From NCBI GenBank assembly GCA_946540365.1, contig CAMNIH010000064.1, forward strand, positions 1 to 9,818: a DNA stretch of 9,818 bases, read 5' to 3'. Positions 1 through 6,465 of the stretch are shown here, piece after piece (positions within the stretch are counted from its first letter, which is position 1; each line of letters begins with the position of its first letter). The notes beneath the pieces are model-generated. The model worked only from the letters and a program-made list of their open reading frames with translations, searched no databases and was not told where the DNA came from. This DNA comes from an uncultured Bacteroidales bacterium. Lineage in GTDB: Bacteria; Bacteroidota; Bacteroidia; Bacteroidales; P3. The position numbers were made by a program, and so were the translations under genes.

Positions 1-1
1 G

Positions 2-577
2 GCTGAGTACCGCATCCTGCTCCGGCAGGACAACGCCGATCAGCGCCTCACGCCCCTCGCCCATGCCATCGGCCTGGCCGACGACGGCCGCATGCGCCGT
101 GTGGAGGCCAAGCAGCGCCAGCAGGCCGACCTCGCCGCGCTGGTGCAGGCCACGCCGGTGCTCCCCTCCGAGGCCAACGAATGGCTCGCCGCCCAGGGGT
201 CGGCCCCGCTCAACCAGCGGGTGCCGCTGGCCACGCTTCTCCTGCGCCCCGAGCTCACGCTGCTGCAGCTGGCACAGTTGGCGCCGACGGTGGCCGAGGC
301 GATGGCCACGCTTCCGCCCGATGTGGTGCAGGAGGTGGAGACGGCCATCAAGTATCGCCGCTACATAGAGAAAGAGCAGGAGGTAGCCAGCCGCATCCTC
401 AAGTTCGAGGACGTCCCGCTTCCGACCGACTACGACTACTTCCAGCTGCCGGCGCTCAGTTACGAATGCCGTGAGAAGCTCAACCGCTACCATCCTTCGA
501 CCTTGGGGCAGGCCTCGCGTATCAGCGGCGTCTCGCCGGCCGATGTGTCGGTGCTGATGATAGCCTTCGCCCGTTAG
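2..577 (+). CDS. mnmG: MnmG (GidA) tRNA uridine-5-carboxymethylaminomethyl synthase, C-terminal part
   Basis: This is the 3' end of mnmG; the 5' part lies outside the window. The visible 191 residues open with AEYRILLRQDNADQRLTPLA, the conserved MnmG segment that normally follows TSR. They end with the C-terminal helical domain: YIEKEQE, a block resembling LxxPxDxDY, the conserved REKLNRYHPSTLGQASRISG, and SPADVSVLMIAFAR before TAG. MnmG is an FAD enzyme of the cytosol. With MnmE it adds the (carboxymethyl)aminomethyl group to U34 of certain tRNAs. The conserved C-terminal domain is the part that contacts MnmE and tRNA. No frameshift or truncation is seen in the visible part. The next gene, dusB, is another tRNA-modifying enzyme, on the same strand after about 50 bases, so co-transcription is plausible. 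The identification is very secure. Confidence 0.96.
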   Translation, partial: AEYRILLRQDNADQRLTPLAHAIGLADDGRMRRVEAKQRQQADLAALVQATPVLPSEANEWLAAQGSAPLNQRVPLATLLLRPELTLLQLAQLAPTVAEAMATLPPDVVQEVETAIKYRRYIEKEQEVASRILKFEDVPLPTDYDYFQLPALSYECREKLNRYHPSTLGQASRISGVSPADVSVLMIAFAR

Positions 578-592
578 GTTTCACATGGAACA
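577..592 (+). other. parS-like 16-mer (two mismatches), mnmG-dusB gap
   Basis: The 16-mer GGTTTCACATGGAACA differs from the widely conserved bacterial parS consensus TGTTTCACGTGGAACA at two positions (1 and 9). It begins at the last base of the mnmG stop codon and sits in the short gap before dusB. A second, closer match lies 776 bases downstream. ParB binding is inferred only from sequence likeness; no parA or parB gene is visible in this window. Confidence 0.35.
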
Positions 593-628
593 GATGTCCA
601 ATTCCGTTTATACTACGCCACTTACGCT

Positions 629-1606
629 ATGAAACTCGCACTGCCCGACAAAGAATGCATCGTGGGCCTCTCGCCGATGGACGACATCACCGATCTGCCC
701 TTCCGCCAGCTCTGCAAGGAGTTCGGCGCCGACCTGCTCGTCACCGAGTTTATCGCCTCCGAAGCCCTCAATCGTGACGCCGAGAAGAGCCTCCGCAAGA
801 TGCGTTTCACCCCGGAGCAGCGTCCGCTGGGCATCCAGATTTTCGGTGCCGACGAGGATGAGTTGCTCCGTTGCCTCGAGGTGGTGGAGCAGGCCGAGCC
901 CGATTTCATCGACATCAACTGGGGCTGCCCGGTGCGCAAGGTGGCGGGTCGCGGCGCGGGCTCCGGCATCCTTCAGGACGTCCCTAAGATGCTTAGAATC
1001 ACCGCAAGTATCGTCAAAAAGTCCCATTTGCCGGTGACGGTGAAGACGAGATTGGCCTACAGTGCGGATTCTATGATGGTTACAGACTTCGCCGAGGCGC
1101 TCCAGGATTGCGGCATCGCCGCCCTGAGCATTCACGGACGCACTAAAAGCCAGATGTATAGCGGCCAGGCCGACTGGCGGCCTATCGCCGAGGTGAAGAG
1201 CAACCCCAGGATGCACATCCCTATCTTCGGCAACGGCGACATCACCACGGCGGCTCAAGCCGTTGAAAGTAAGAGGTGTTACGGTGTCGACGGCATCCTT
1301 ATCGGGCGTGCGGCCATCGGAAACCCCTGGATATTCGAGCAATGCGCCCGATTGTTTCACGGGGAACAGGAGCGCGAGGTCGCGGTGGCCGAACGCGTCG
1401 AGGTCTGTCGGCGCCATCTGCAGATGGCCATCGACTTCAAGGGGGAGCGCACCGCCATCTTCGAGATGCGGAAACACTACGGCAACTATTTCCGTGGCCT
1501 GTACAATTTCAAGCCCTTCCGTCTGGCCCTTGTAGCTACCCCCACGGCCGAGGCCACCTTCGAGGTGCTCGACCGCATTCGGGATCATTACCAAGGGGCA
1601 CAATGA
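629..1606 (+). CDS. dusB: tRNA-dihydrouridine synthase, DusB-like
   Basis: This 325-aa protein is a full-length FMN-dependent tRNA-dihydrouridine synthase. It reduces specific uridines in the tRNA D-loop or nearby, using NADPH, in the cytosol. The TIM-barrel core starts with SPMDDITDLPFR (residues 15-26), the Dus form of the FMN-binding APM motif. INWGCPVRKV (96-105) carries the catalytic cysteine C100. SIHGRTKSQMYSGQADW (167-183) and FGNGDI (200-205) line the flavin and phosphate site, and GRAAIGNPW (226-234) is the classic Dus signature. The C-terminal helical domain contains MRKHYGNYFRGL (280-291), matching the tRNA-binding part of the family. Length and motifs are complete. The start ATG fits the conserved N-terminus, and no strong Shine-Dalgarno precedes it, as is usual in Bacteroidota. 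The gene follows mnmG on the same strand. The DusB assignment rather than DusA/C is by resemblance. Confidence 0.93.
   Translation: MKLALPDKECIVGLSPMDDITDLPFRQLCKEFGADLLVTEFIASEALNRDAEKSLRKMRFTPEQRPLGIQIFGADEDELLRCLEVVEQAEPDFIDINWGCPVRKVAGRGAGSGILQDVPKMLRITASIVKKSHLPVTVKTRLAYSADSMMVTDFAEALQDCGIAALSIHGRTKSQMYSGQADWRPIAEVKSNPRMHIPIFGNGDITTAAQAVESKRCYGVDGILIGRAAIGNPWIFEQCARLFHGEQEREVAVAERVEVCRRHLQMAIDFKGERTAIFEMRKHYGNYFRGLYNFKPFRLALVATPTAEATFEVLDRIRDHYQGAQ
1353..1368 (+). other. parS-like 16-mer (one mismatch) inside dusB
   Basis: TGTTTCACGGGGAACA matches the parS consensus TGTTTCACGTGGAACA at 15 of 16 positions; only position 10 differs. It lies within the dusB coding region, and chromosomal parS sites are often intragenic. 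The mismatch is in the central CACGTG, so binding strength is uncertain. A simple equal-base estimate gives about 2 in 10,000 for a match this good in a window of this size. Confidence 0.45.
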
Positions 1607-1640
1607 CTGTGCCTCGTTTAATCAATAACAACAAATCACA

Positions 1641-3671
1641 ATGTACAAACAACACCAACAACCAACGCGTGCGTTCCGCTTCCGTCGCTTCTGCCGGGCC
1701 GGGTGGGCTGCGTTCCGTTCGATGCACCGCGAGGTGACCATCGGGCGGCTCGCCGTCCGCGTCGCCGACAGCAGCCTCGCCAAGTGTGCCGTCCTGGCCG
1801 TGGGGATTATCCTCGTCGAGGGGGCCTCGATGGCGCAGACCGACGACCGCGAGACACGCACCCTGCCGGAGGTGACGGTCAGTGTCGCCACCGACAGCCT
1901 GGGCTCCACGGCTGAGCCCGTGGCGGTATTCACCGCCGCCGATTTCCAACAATCCACAATTCATTCCATCGCCGACCTCGTGGCGCAGCTGCCCGGGGTG
2001 GATCTGCGTGTGCGTGGCGGAGGCGACGTGCAGGGCGACCTCTCGATGCGCGGCGGCACCTTCGACCAGACGCTCCTGCTGCTCAACGGGGTCAACCTCA
2101 GCGACGCCCAGACCGGCCACCACACCCTCGACATCCCCATCGACCTGACGATGGTGGAGCGTATCGAGTTGCTTTCGCCGGCGCAGTGTCTGGCGCGCGG
2201 CATCGCGGCATTCTGCGGGGCGGTGAATATCGTCGTCAGCGACCAGTACCGCGACCGGCTGCTGGCCGACCTCAGCGGCGGGAGCCACGGGACCCTCAAT
2301 GCCTCGGTGCTCGGCACCAAGACCTGCGACCGGTGGACCCTGACCGCCGCCGCGGCCTACCACCGCAGCGACGGCTATCGCCACAACACCGACTACCGTC
2401 ATGCGAGCCTCCTGCTGCAGGCCATACGCCATGGCGACCGCAGCGACTGGCATCTGCAGCTGGGCGGACAGACCAAGGACTTCGGCAGCGCCGGCTTCTA
2501 CAGCACCACCTACCCCGACCAGTACGAGGCCACGCGCACCCTCGTCGCCTCGGCGGCCAACAGCTTCCGGCTGGGCCGGTGGCAGATCCGCCTGCTGGCG
2601 TACGGCCGTCTGCACGGCGACCGCTTCGAACTCTTCCGCGACGGATGGGTCGACTCGGTGCCGTCGTGGTACGGCGGGCACAATCATCACCTCTCCTCCA
2701 TCGCGGGCCTGAATCTGCAGGCCGTGCGGCCCCTCGGGCCGGGACAGCTGGTGGCCGGTGCCGATGTGCGTCGCGAGGGCATCCTCAGCAATGTGCTGGG
2801 CCTGGCCGACAGCAGCCTGGAGGCCCCGTACACCCATTCGGCCCGCCGCAGTTCGGCCACCGTCTTCGCCGGCTATCGCCTGCGTCGCGACCGCTTCGGC
2901 CTCGAGGCCACCGCCCTGGGGGCCTACAACACCCATTTCGGCCCCGACTATGGGCTGGCGGCCGACCTGAGCTACAGCTTCACCCACCTGCTGCTCCACC
3001 TCTCGGCCTCGCGCACCCACCGTCTGCCCACCTTCACCGACCTCTACTACCACGGCGCCAACCAGACGGCCAACCCCGACCTGGGGCCGGAGCACAGCAC
3101 CACCATCGAGTGCAAGGCCGAAAGCCGCCGCTGGCAGCTCGGCGACTCCGCGTCGCTGCGGACCCTGCTGGTCGCCTACTATCGTGCCGGCCGCCAGATC
3201 ATCGACTGGGTGCGCCCCGCCACGACCGAGATGTGGTATTCGATGAACCACACCGCCGTCGACGCCCTCGGTGCCGACGCCCAGGTGGCCTTCAGCGCCC
3301 CGTGGGCCGCGATAAGGGTGGGCTATTCGTTCTGCCACATCACGCAGGACGCCGGCGAGTGGATATCAGGGTCGGCGCTCGACTACCTGCGCCACTGCCT
3401 GCATGCCGGTGTCGAGGTGCCGGTGGCCGGCTTCCGGATCTGCCTGTCGTCGTCGTATCGCATGCGCGAAGGCCAATATGTCGCCGCCGACGGCGTGGCG
3501 ACCCCCTACGGCGGGGTGCTGCTGTTCGACGCACGGGTGGCGCGCGACCTCGGGCCGGCGACCCTCTACGTCGAGGGGCACAACCTGTTCGATGCCGCTT
3601 GGCGCGACCATGGCGGCGTGCCGCAGCCGGGACGTACCTTTATGGCTGGGCTACAATTGAATATGTATTAG
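1641..3671 (+). CDS. TonB-dependent outer-membrane receptor, BtuB-like, with unusual N-terminal extension
   Basis: This 676-aa protein is a TonB-dependent transporter that should import a scarce ligand (corrinoid, siderophore or similar) across the outer membrane. A hydrophobic stretch at about residues 49-60, followed by GASMAQ, looks like the signal-peptide core with cleavage near residue 65. LPEVTVS (75-81) resembles a TonB box. The plug domain (about 80-200) has LVAQLPGVDLRVRGGG, LSMRGGTFDQTLLLLNGV and a GAVNIVVS end. The rest is beta-barrel, with FTDLYYHGANQTANPDLGPE typical of BtuB/iron-complex receptors. The end, YVEGHNLFDAAW...GRTFMAGLQLNMY, is the usual barrel-closing strand with a terminal aromatic. 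The oddity is about 48 residues before the hydrophobic core, containing TRAFRFRRFCRAGWAAF and VTIGRL. The chosen ATG follows an AT-rich leader, as expected for Bacteroidota; internal M28 is an alternative. The ligand cannot be told from the sequence. The gene ends six bases before the convergent exonuclease gene. Confidence 0.93.
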   Translation: MYKQHQQPTRAFRFRRFCRAGWAAFRSMHREVTIGRLAVRVADSSLAKCAVLAVGIILVEGASMAQTDDRETRTLPEVTVSVATDSLGSTAEPVAVFTAADFQQSTIHSIADLVAQLPGVDLRVRGGGDVQGDLSMRGGTFDQTLLLLNGVNLSDAQTGHHTLDIPIDLTMVERIELLSPAQCLARGIAAFCGAVNIVVSDQYRDRLLADLSGGSHGTLNASVLGTKTCDRWTLTAAAAYHRSDGYRHNTDYRHASLLLQAIRHGDRSDWHLQLGGQTKDFGSAGFYSTTYPDQYEATRTLVASAANSFRLGRWQIRLLAYGRLHGDRFELFRDGWVDSVPSWYGGHNHHLSSIAGLNLQAVRPLGPGQLVAGADVRREGILSNVLGLADSSLEAPYTHSARRSSATVFAGYRLRRDRFGLEATALGAYNTHFGPDYGLAADLSYSFTHLLLHLSASRTHRLPTFTDLYYHGANQTANPDLGPEHSTTIECKAESRRWQLGDSASLRTLLVAYYRAGRQIIDWVRPATTEMWYSMNHTAVDALGADAQVAFSAPWAAIRVGYSFCHITQDAGEWISGSALDYLRHCLHAGVEVPVAGFRICLSSSYRMREGQYVAADGVATPYGGVLLFDARVARDLGPATLYVEGHNLFDAAWRDHGGVPQPGRTFMAGLQLNMY

Positions 3672-3677
3672 TGTGAT

Positions 3678-4169
3678 TTACAGCAGCTTCATGGCTATTG
3701 CCGCACATGCTTCGGCATCGGCCAGGGCATGGTGGTGGTTCTCCAGGCTGTAGCCGCAGGCTGCGCTGACGGTGTGCAGCTGGTGGTTGGGCAGGTCGCG
3801 GAGCTTGCGGCGCGAGGCCCGCAGCGTGTCGTAGAACACATATCCCGGCCAGTCCATCCTGTAGACCTGCATCACCGCACGCAGACACCCCTCGTCGAAC
3901 ATCGCGTTGTGCGCCACCAGCGGCAACCCTTCGATGAGGGGTTCTATTTTGTGCCACACAGTCGGGAACACCTCGGCCGTGTCGGTATCCTCGTGGCCGA
4001 GGCCGTGTACGCGCTGGCAGAACCAGGAGTAGTAGTTCGGCTCCGGCTGGATGAGGCTGTAGAAGGTGTCCGCCACCACGCCGCCGCGCACCACCACCAC
4101 ACCCACGCTGCACACGCTGCTGCGCTCGCCGTTGGCCGTCTCGAAGTCTATGGCTGCAAAATCATTCAT
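3678..4169 (-). CDS. DnaQ-like DEDDh 3'-5' exonuclease
   Basis: This 163-aa protein is a compact single-domain exonuclease of the DnaQ/EXOIII type. These enzymes remove 3'-terminal nucleotides from DNA or RNA with two metal ions. All acidic motifs are present: ExoI FAAIDFET (D8, E10), ExoII LVAHNAMFDEG (D92), and ExoIII HHALADAEA (H147, D151), giving the DEDDh set. VHGLGHEDT (residues 54-62) matches the conserved I-x-GI-T region between ExoI and ExoII. There is no extra domain, so it resembles stand-alone exonucleases rather than a full polymerase III epsilon subunit. The start codon overlaps the end of the upstream WYL gene by eight bases (WYL stop at 4162-4164), which suggests translational coupling. 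The gene may be the nuclease output of a WYL-controlled unit, or a general repair exonuclease; the sequence does not decide. The substrate is unknown. Confidence 0.9.
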   Translation of the reverse strand: MNDFAAIDFETANGERSSVCSVGVVVVRGGVVADTFYSLIQPEPNYYSWFCQRVHGLGHEDTDTAEVFPTVWHKIEPLIEGLPLVAHNAMFDEGCLRAVMQVYRMDWPGYVFYDTLRASRRKLRDLPNHQLHTVSAACGYSLENHHHALADAEACAAIAMKLL

Positions 4170-5064
4170 CGTCGTCTCGGTATCTATTCATCATCTCCTC
4201 TATCTCGCCACGCATGTCGGCTCGAAGGCTTTCGGGTTGGAGCACCTCGACGGTGCTTCCGAGGGAGAGGAGTTTCTGTTTGAAATCGTATGTGGGGCGC
4301 ACACGCAGAGAGAAAATGGAATACTCCTCGGTGCGTTTCAGTTCGTGCTGGCTGCTGTGCAGGGGTAGCGAGCGCAGGTAGTTGGCCTGGTAGGCGTTCA
4401 CTTTCAAGCGGATGGACTCTACGGGCATGTCGTCTACGATGATGCCGTAGGCACCGTCGAACATCTCCTTCAGGTCGAACTTCGGGTCGCGCTTGTAAGT
4501 TTCTTCCTGCAGTTCCACTTTCGTCATGCGGTCGAGGGCGAAGATGCGGTAGTCGCCGTCGCGGCGGGCGATGAGGTACCACCGCCGTTCGAACATCCTG
4601 AGGGCATAGGGCTGCACGCCGCTGTAGTCATAGGGCGCTTCGCTCCAGTAGGGCGCATACGTGAATTTCAGCGTGCGCTGCTCCTTCAACGCCTCCAAGA
4701 GCGCCGGAAGCATTCGGCTGTCCGTGGCTTCCACCATGATGTATTGTGCCGCCTCGCGGCTGTCGGCCACGACATGATGCACCGCGATGGAATCCATCAT
4801 CCACTGGCGGAAGTACTCCCTGCCGCCGTCGTCGGCCAGACGGTAGCGGTACTGCCCTCCGTCCATGTAACACACGATCTCGATGCCGAAAAGGTCGAGA
4901 ATCTCGCTACGGTGGCGGTGGAAACTGCGCCGTGCGAAAGCGCCCTCTTCATGCAGCTCGTCCGTGGCGTTCCAGCGGTCTGCGATCTGTTCCAGCGTCA
5001 GGCCCTTGTCGCCCGCCCGCATCAGCGTTCCCACCAGCCAGGTATATTTCTTCAGTACGTTCAT
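4162..5064 (-). CDS. WYL-domain transcriptional regulator
   Basis: This 300-aa protein has the standard layout of WYL regulators. A winged helix-turn-helix-like DNA-binding region covers about residues 1-75 (LTLEQIADRWNATDE, then RRSFHRHRSEILDLFGIEI). The WYL ligand-sensing domain covers about 125-190 and contains YALRMFERRWYLIARRDG, with the signature R-W-Y-L at 161-164 and IFALDRM at 174-180. A C-terminal WCX-type region covers about 215-295. WYL domains are thought to bind nucleic acids or nucleotides. They often control phage-defence, CRISPR and DNA-damage genes. Its ATG overlaps the RhuM-like stop codon in an ATGA arrangement, and its end overlaps the exonuclease start by eight bases. 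It is therefore the middle gene of a tight three-gene operon and probably regulates its own operon. No changed key residue was noticed. Confidence 0.92.
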   Translation of the reverse strand: MNVLKKYTWLVGTLMRAGDKGLTLEQIADRWNATDELHEEGAFARRSFHRHRSEILDLFGIEIVCYMDGGQYRYRLADDGGREYFRQWMMDSIAVHHVVADSREAAQYIMVEATDSRMLPALLEALKEQRTLKFTYAPYWSEAPYDYSGVQPYALRMFERRWYLIARRDGDYRIFALDRMTKVELQEETYKRDPKFDLKEMFDGAYGIIVDDMPVESIRLKVNAYQANYLRSLPLHSSQHELKRTEEYSIFSLRVRPTYDFKQKLLSLGSTVEVLQPESLRADMRGEIEEMMNRYRDDDE

Positions 5065-5495
5065 AGGTTGTTCTTGTTGATAAGGTTCACCACCAGCTGC
5101 CGCAGCTCGCCAATCTGCTCCTTGTGGATGCGCTCGTTGACGGCATAGCCCTTGACGAGATATTCTTTCAGCACACGGTTGGCCCAGATGCGGAACTGCG
5201 TACCACGCTGGCTCTTCACACGGTAGCCAACCGAGATGATGACATCGAGCGTGTAGTATGGTACAGGCTTCTTTACACCATTAACGTGTAAAAAATGCAC
5301 GTTATTCTCTCGATCCAACTCACCTTCTTTAAACACATTGGCCACATGTCGGCGAATATTGGATTCCTCCCTGTCAAATAGCATTGCCATTTGACGGGTA
5401 TTCAGCCATACCGTCTCGTTCTCCAACCGCACATCGATAGCAGTTTGCCCGTCGTCGGTCTGATAGATGATTATCTTGTCGTTGATATTCTCCAT
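5061..5495 (-). CDS. RhuM-like protein, shortened; probable loss of a Fic domain
   Basis: This 144-aa protein carries the N-terminal RhuM (virulence-RhuM) domain: IIIYQTDDGQ (residues 8-17), VWLNTRQMAMLF (29-40), YYTLDVIISVGYRVKS (80-95) and GTQFRIWANRVLKEYL (98-113). RhuM homologues are usually over 300 aa. In many Bacteroidota the continuation HKEQIGELRQLV leads into a Fic/Doc (AMPylase-type) domain whose end resembles VNLINKNN. Here HKEQIGELRQLV joins VNLINKNNL directly at about residue 135, so the whole middle appears missing without a frameshift. The stop codon overlaps the WYL start (ATGA), as expected if the natural gene end survived. Without Fic, only the DNA-binding-like RhuM part remains, which could act as an antitoxin-like or regulatory remnant. 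The Fic-loss reading relies on my memory of homologues. An 8-bp inverted repeat lies just upstream of the start. Confidence 0.82.
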   Translation of the reverse strand: MENINDKIIIYQTDDGQTAIDVRLENETVWLNTRQMAMLFDREESNIRRHVANVFKEGELDRENNVHFLHVNGVKKPVPYYTLDVIISVGYRVKSQRGTQFRIWANRVLKEYLVKGYAVNERIHKEQIGELRQLVVNLINKNNL

Positions 5496-5498
5496 GCA

Positions 5499-5530
5499 TG
5501 CAATAACGCCATTTATGCCATTTTATTGCA
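5499..5530. promoter_or_regulatory. Inverted repeat upstream of the rhuM-WYL operon, possible operator
   Basis: TGCAATAA (5499-5506) and TTATTGCA (5523-5530) are perfect 8-bp inverted arms 16 bases apart. The spacer holds a near-tandem repeat of GCCATTTAT / GCCATTTTAT. The element ends four bases before the start codon of the RhuM-like gene. This is a suitable place for a repressor of the operon, such as its WYL protein, but no binding is shown. No clear TAnnTTTG box was found next to it. Confidence 0.4.
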
Positions 5531-5586
5531 CAGCAATGGTCATTTTGTCACTCCCAAAAGAGGAAGACGGGAAGGATGAACAGACA

Positions 5587-5856
5587 CTAAATCCAAGTTG
5601 TTGCATCAATAATAGCCCTCCTTGGATTATTGACTTCACAGCCACAAGAAAGGCAGATTATAGGGACTTCTTTGTCAAAATAACCTCCACATGAACATTT
5701 GACGTTTTTGTACTCAAGATAACGTTCTGTTGTCCATAATTCTTTACCACATTTGTCGCAATGCAATACATCAACCTCTTTTCCAGAGCCATCACGCCAT
5801 TCAAACTTATTGTTGCAATAAGGGCATGCTATTTTATACAAAGAACCCATAAACAT
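5587..5856 (-). CDS. Small zinc-ribbon protein, function unknown
   Basis: This 89-aa protein contains nine cysteines in a pattern typical of zinc ribbons: CPYC (11/14), CDKC (33/36), CSC (54/56) and CLSCGC (68/71/73). Together these could hold two zinc ions. I do not recognise the family. The start at 5856 is chosen because it lies four bases after the stop codon of the upstream 186-aa gene and begins just before the first CxxC; ATG at 5850 is an alternative. A longer reading to 6015 would add 53 low-complexity Thr/Ser/Asn-rich residues that lie inside the 186-aa gene in another frame, so I reject it. Tight spacing suggests it is translated together with the 186-aa protein, and the pair may work as partners. 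Possible roles are nucleic-acid or protein binding; this is not resolved. Base composition is AT-richer than the chromosome-like genes. Confidence 0.75.
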   Translation of the reverse strand: MFMGSLYKIACPYCNNKFEWRDGSGKEVDVLHCDKCGKELWTTERYLEYKNVKCSCGGYFDKEVPIICLSCGCEVNNPRRAIIDATTWI

Positions 5857-5860
5857 ACAA

Positions 5861-6421
5861 CTAGAAGAAGCACGACTTCTGTTCCCAGCGTTTGCATTTG
5901 TTGAGGTAGTACGAGAAATCCTCGTCGGGAAACGCCCGCCAGTGTTCGCGCTCGATGGTGTCGAGGATGGTGTCATTGTATTTGTATTCGTCCGACACAA
6001 TCCAATAATTTTCAATATAATGCTGTCCTTTATAATCGAATCCAGATTTACATGTCATTTTTACACACTTTTTCAATTCCTCCGACAAGAGACGAATCAG
6101 TTCGTCGTTATCCAAGCACTTGATTCTATCACACATAGGACGTTTCAACGGTTCATCACCCATTATCATCCGCCAGATGTAGGTGAAGATAACCCAGTGG
6201 ATACGCCTACGGTATATCTCGCTTCGGCCCTCGGCGTAGCGTTCTATGGCACGTATCAAGTTACCGCCTTTCTGCACAAATCCGGCGAGTATTATAAGTT
6301 TTCCATCCAGTGTACTATAGGACCACTCATGTGAACAGTCGTCCCAAATCTCGCGCGACGAAGCCAGTCGAGCCTCATATTCACGCAAATCGCAGTCGTA
6401 AGGTTTAAAGAATTTTCTCAT
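5861..6421 (-). CDS. Hypothetical protein (186 aa), first gene of pair with zinc-ribbon protein
   Basis: I do not recognise this protein. It is soluble in appearance, with many charged and aromatic residues. Its N-terminal half reads as helical, with LDGKLIILAGFVQKGGNLI (38-56) and YRRRIHWVIFTYIWRMIMGD (70-89). This last stretch is amphipathic and moderately hydrophobic, but not a clear membrane segment. The C-terminal part has scattered cysteines (C118, C124, C175, C184) and acidic stretches. A good Bacteroidota -7 box, TATTTTTG, lies 31 bases upstream of the start. The same promoter with its palindrome recurs before the 223-aa gene at 9156. The reading frame is intact, has mixed base composition (GC-rich end near 5880-5990, AT-richer middle) and fills the space between two mapped transcription signals, which supports it as a real gene. 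The zinc-ribbon gene follows four bases after its stop. Confidence 0.7.
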   Translation of the reverse strand: MRKFFKPYDCDLREYEARLASSREIWDDCSHEWSYSTLDGKLIILAGFVQKGGNLIRAIERYAEGRSEIYRRRIHWVIFTYIWRMIMGDEPLKRPMCDRIKCLDNDELIRLLSEELKKCVKMTCKSGFDYKGQHYIENYWIVSDEYKYNDTILDTIEREHWRAFPDEDFSYYLNKCKRWEQKSCFF

Positions 6422-6452
6422 ATTTCAATCTTTTTTGTTTACTTTTCGACTG

Positions 6453-6460
6453 CAAAAATA
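6453..6460 (-). promoter_or_regulatory. Promoter -7 box for the 186-aa gene
   Basis: Read on the minus strand this is TATTTTTG followed by CAGTCG, a full match to the Bacteroidota -7 consensus TAnnTTTG. It lies 32 bases before the start codon at 6421. It overlaps the T-tract of the terminator that ends the preceding nmad3 transcript, so one operon's terminator is packed against the next one's promoter. The element GTGCCACATCATGACAC (6471-6487 on the plus strand) lies ten bases upstream, in the -33 region. Confidence 0.7.
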
Positions 6461-6465
6461 AAAAA

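Noticed and set aside
608..1603. 331-aa minus-strand frame opposite dusB
   Set aside because: The plus strand carries every Dus motif; the antisense frame has none.
1536..3338. 600-aa open frame on the minus strand opposite the TonB receptor
   Set aside because: It is antisense to a convincing receptor in very GC-rich DNA, where stop codons are rare; its translation is rich in Val, Gly, Ala and Glu with no motifs.
2186..3676. 496-aa open frame on the plus strand in another frame of the receptor
   Set aside because: Arg/Pro/Gly-rich low-complexity translation with no domain; a shadow of the receptor frame.
5857..6015. 53-residue upstream extension of the zinc-ribbon protein
   Set aside because: Thr/Ser/Asn-rich low-complexity translation lying inside the 186-aa gene in another frame; the start four bases after that gene's stop is more natural.
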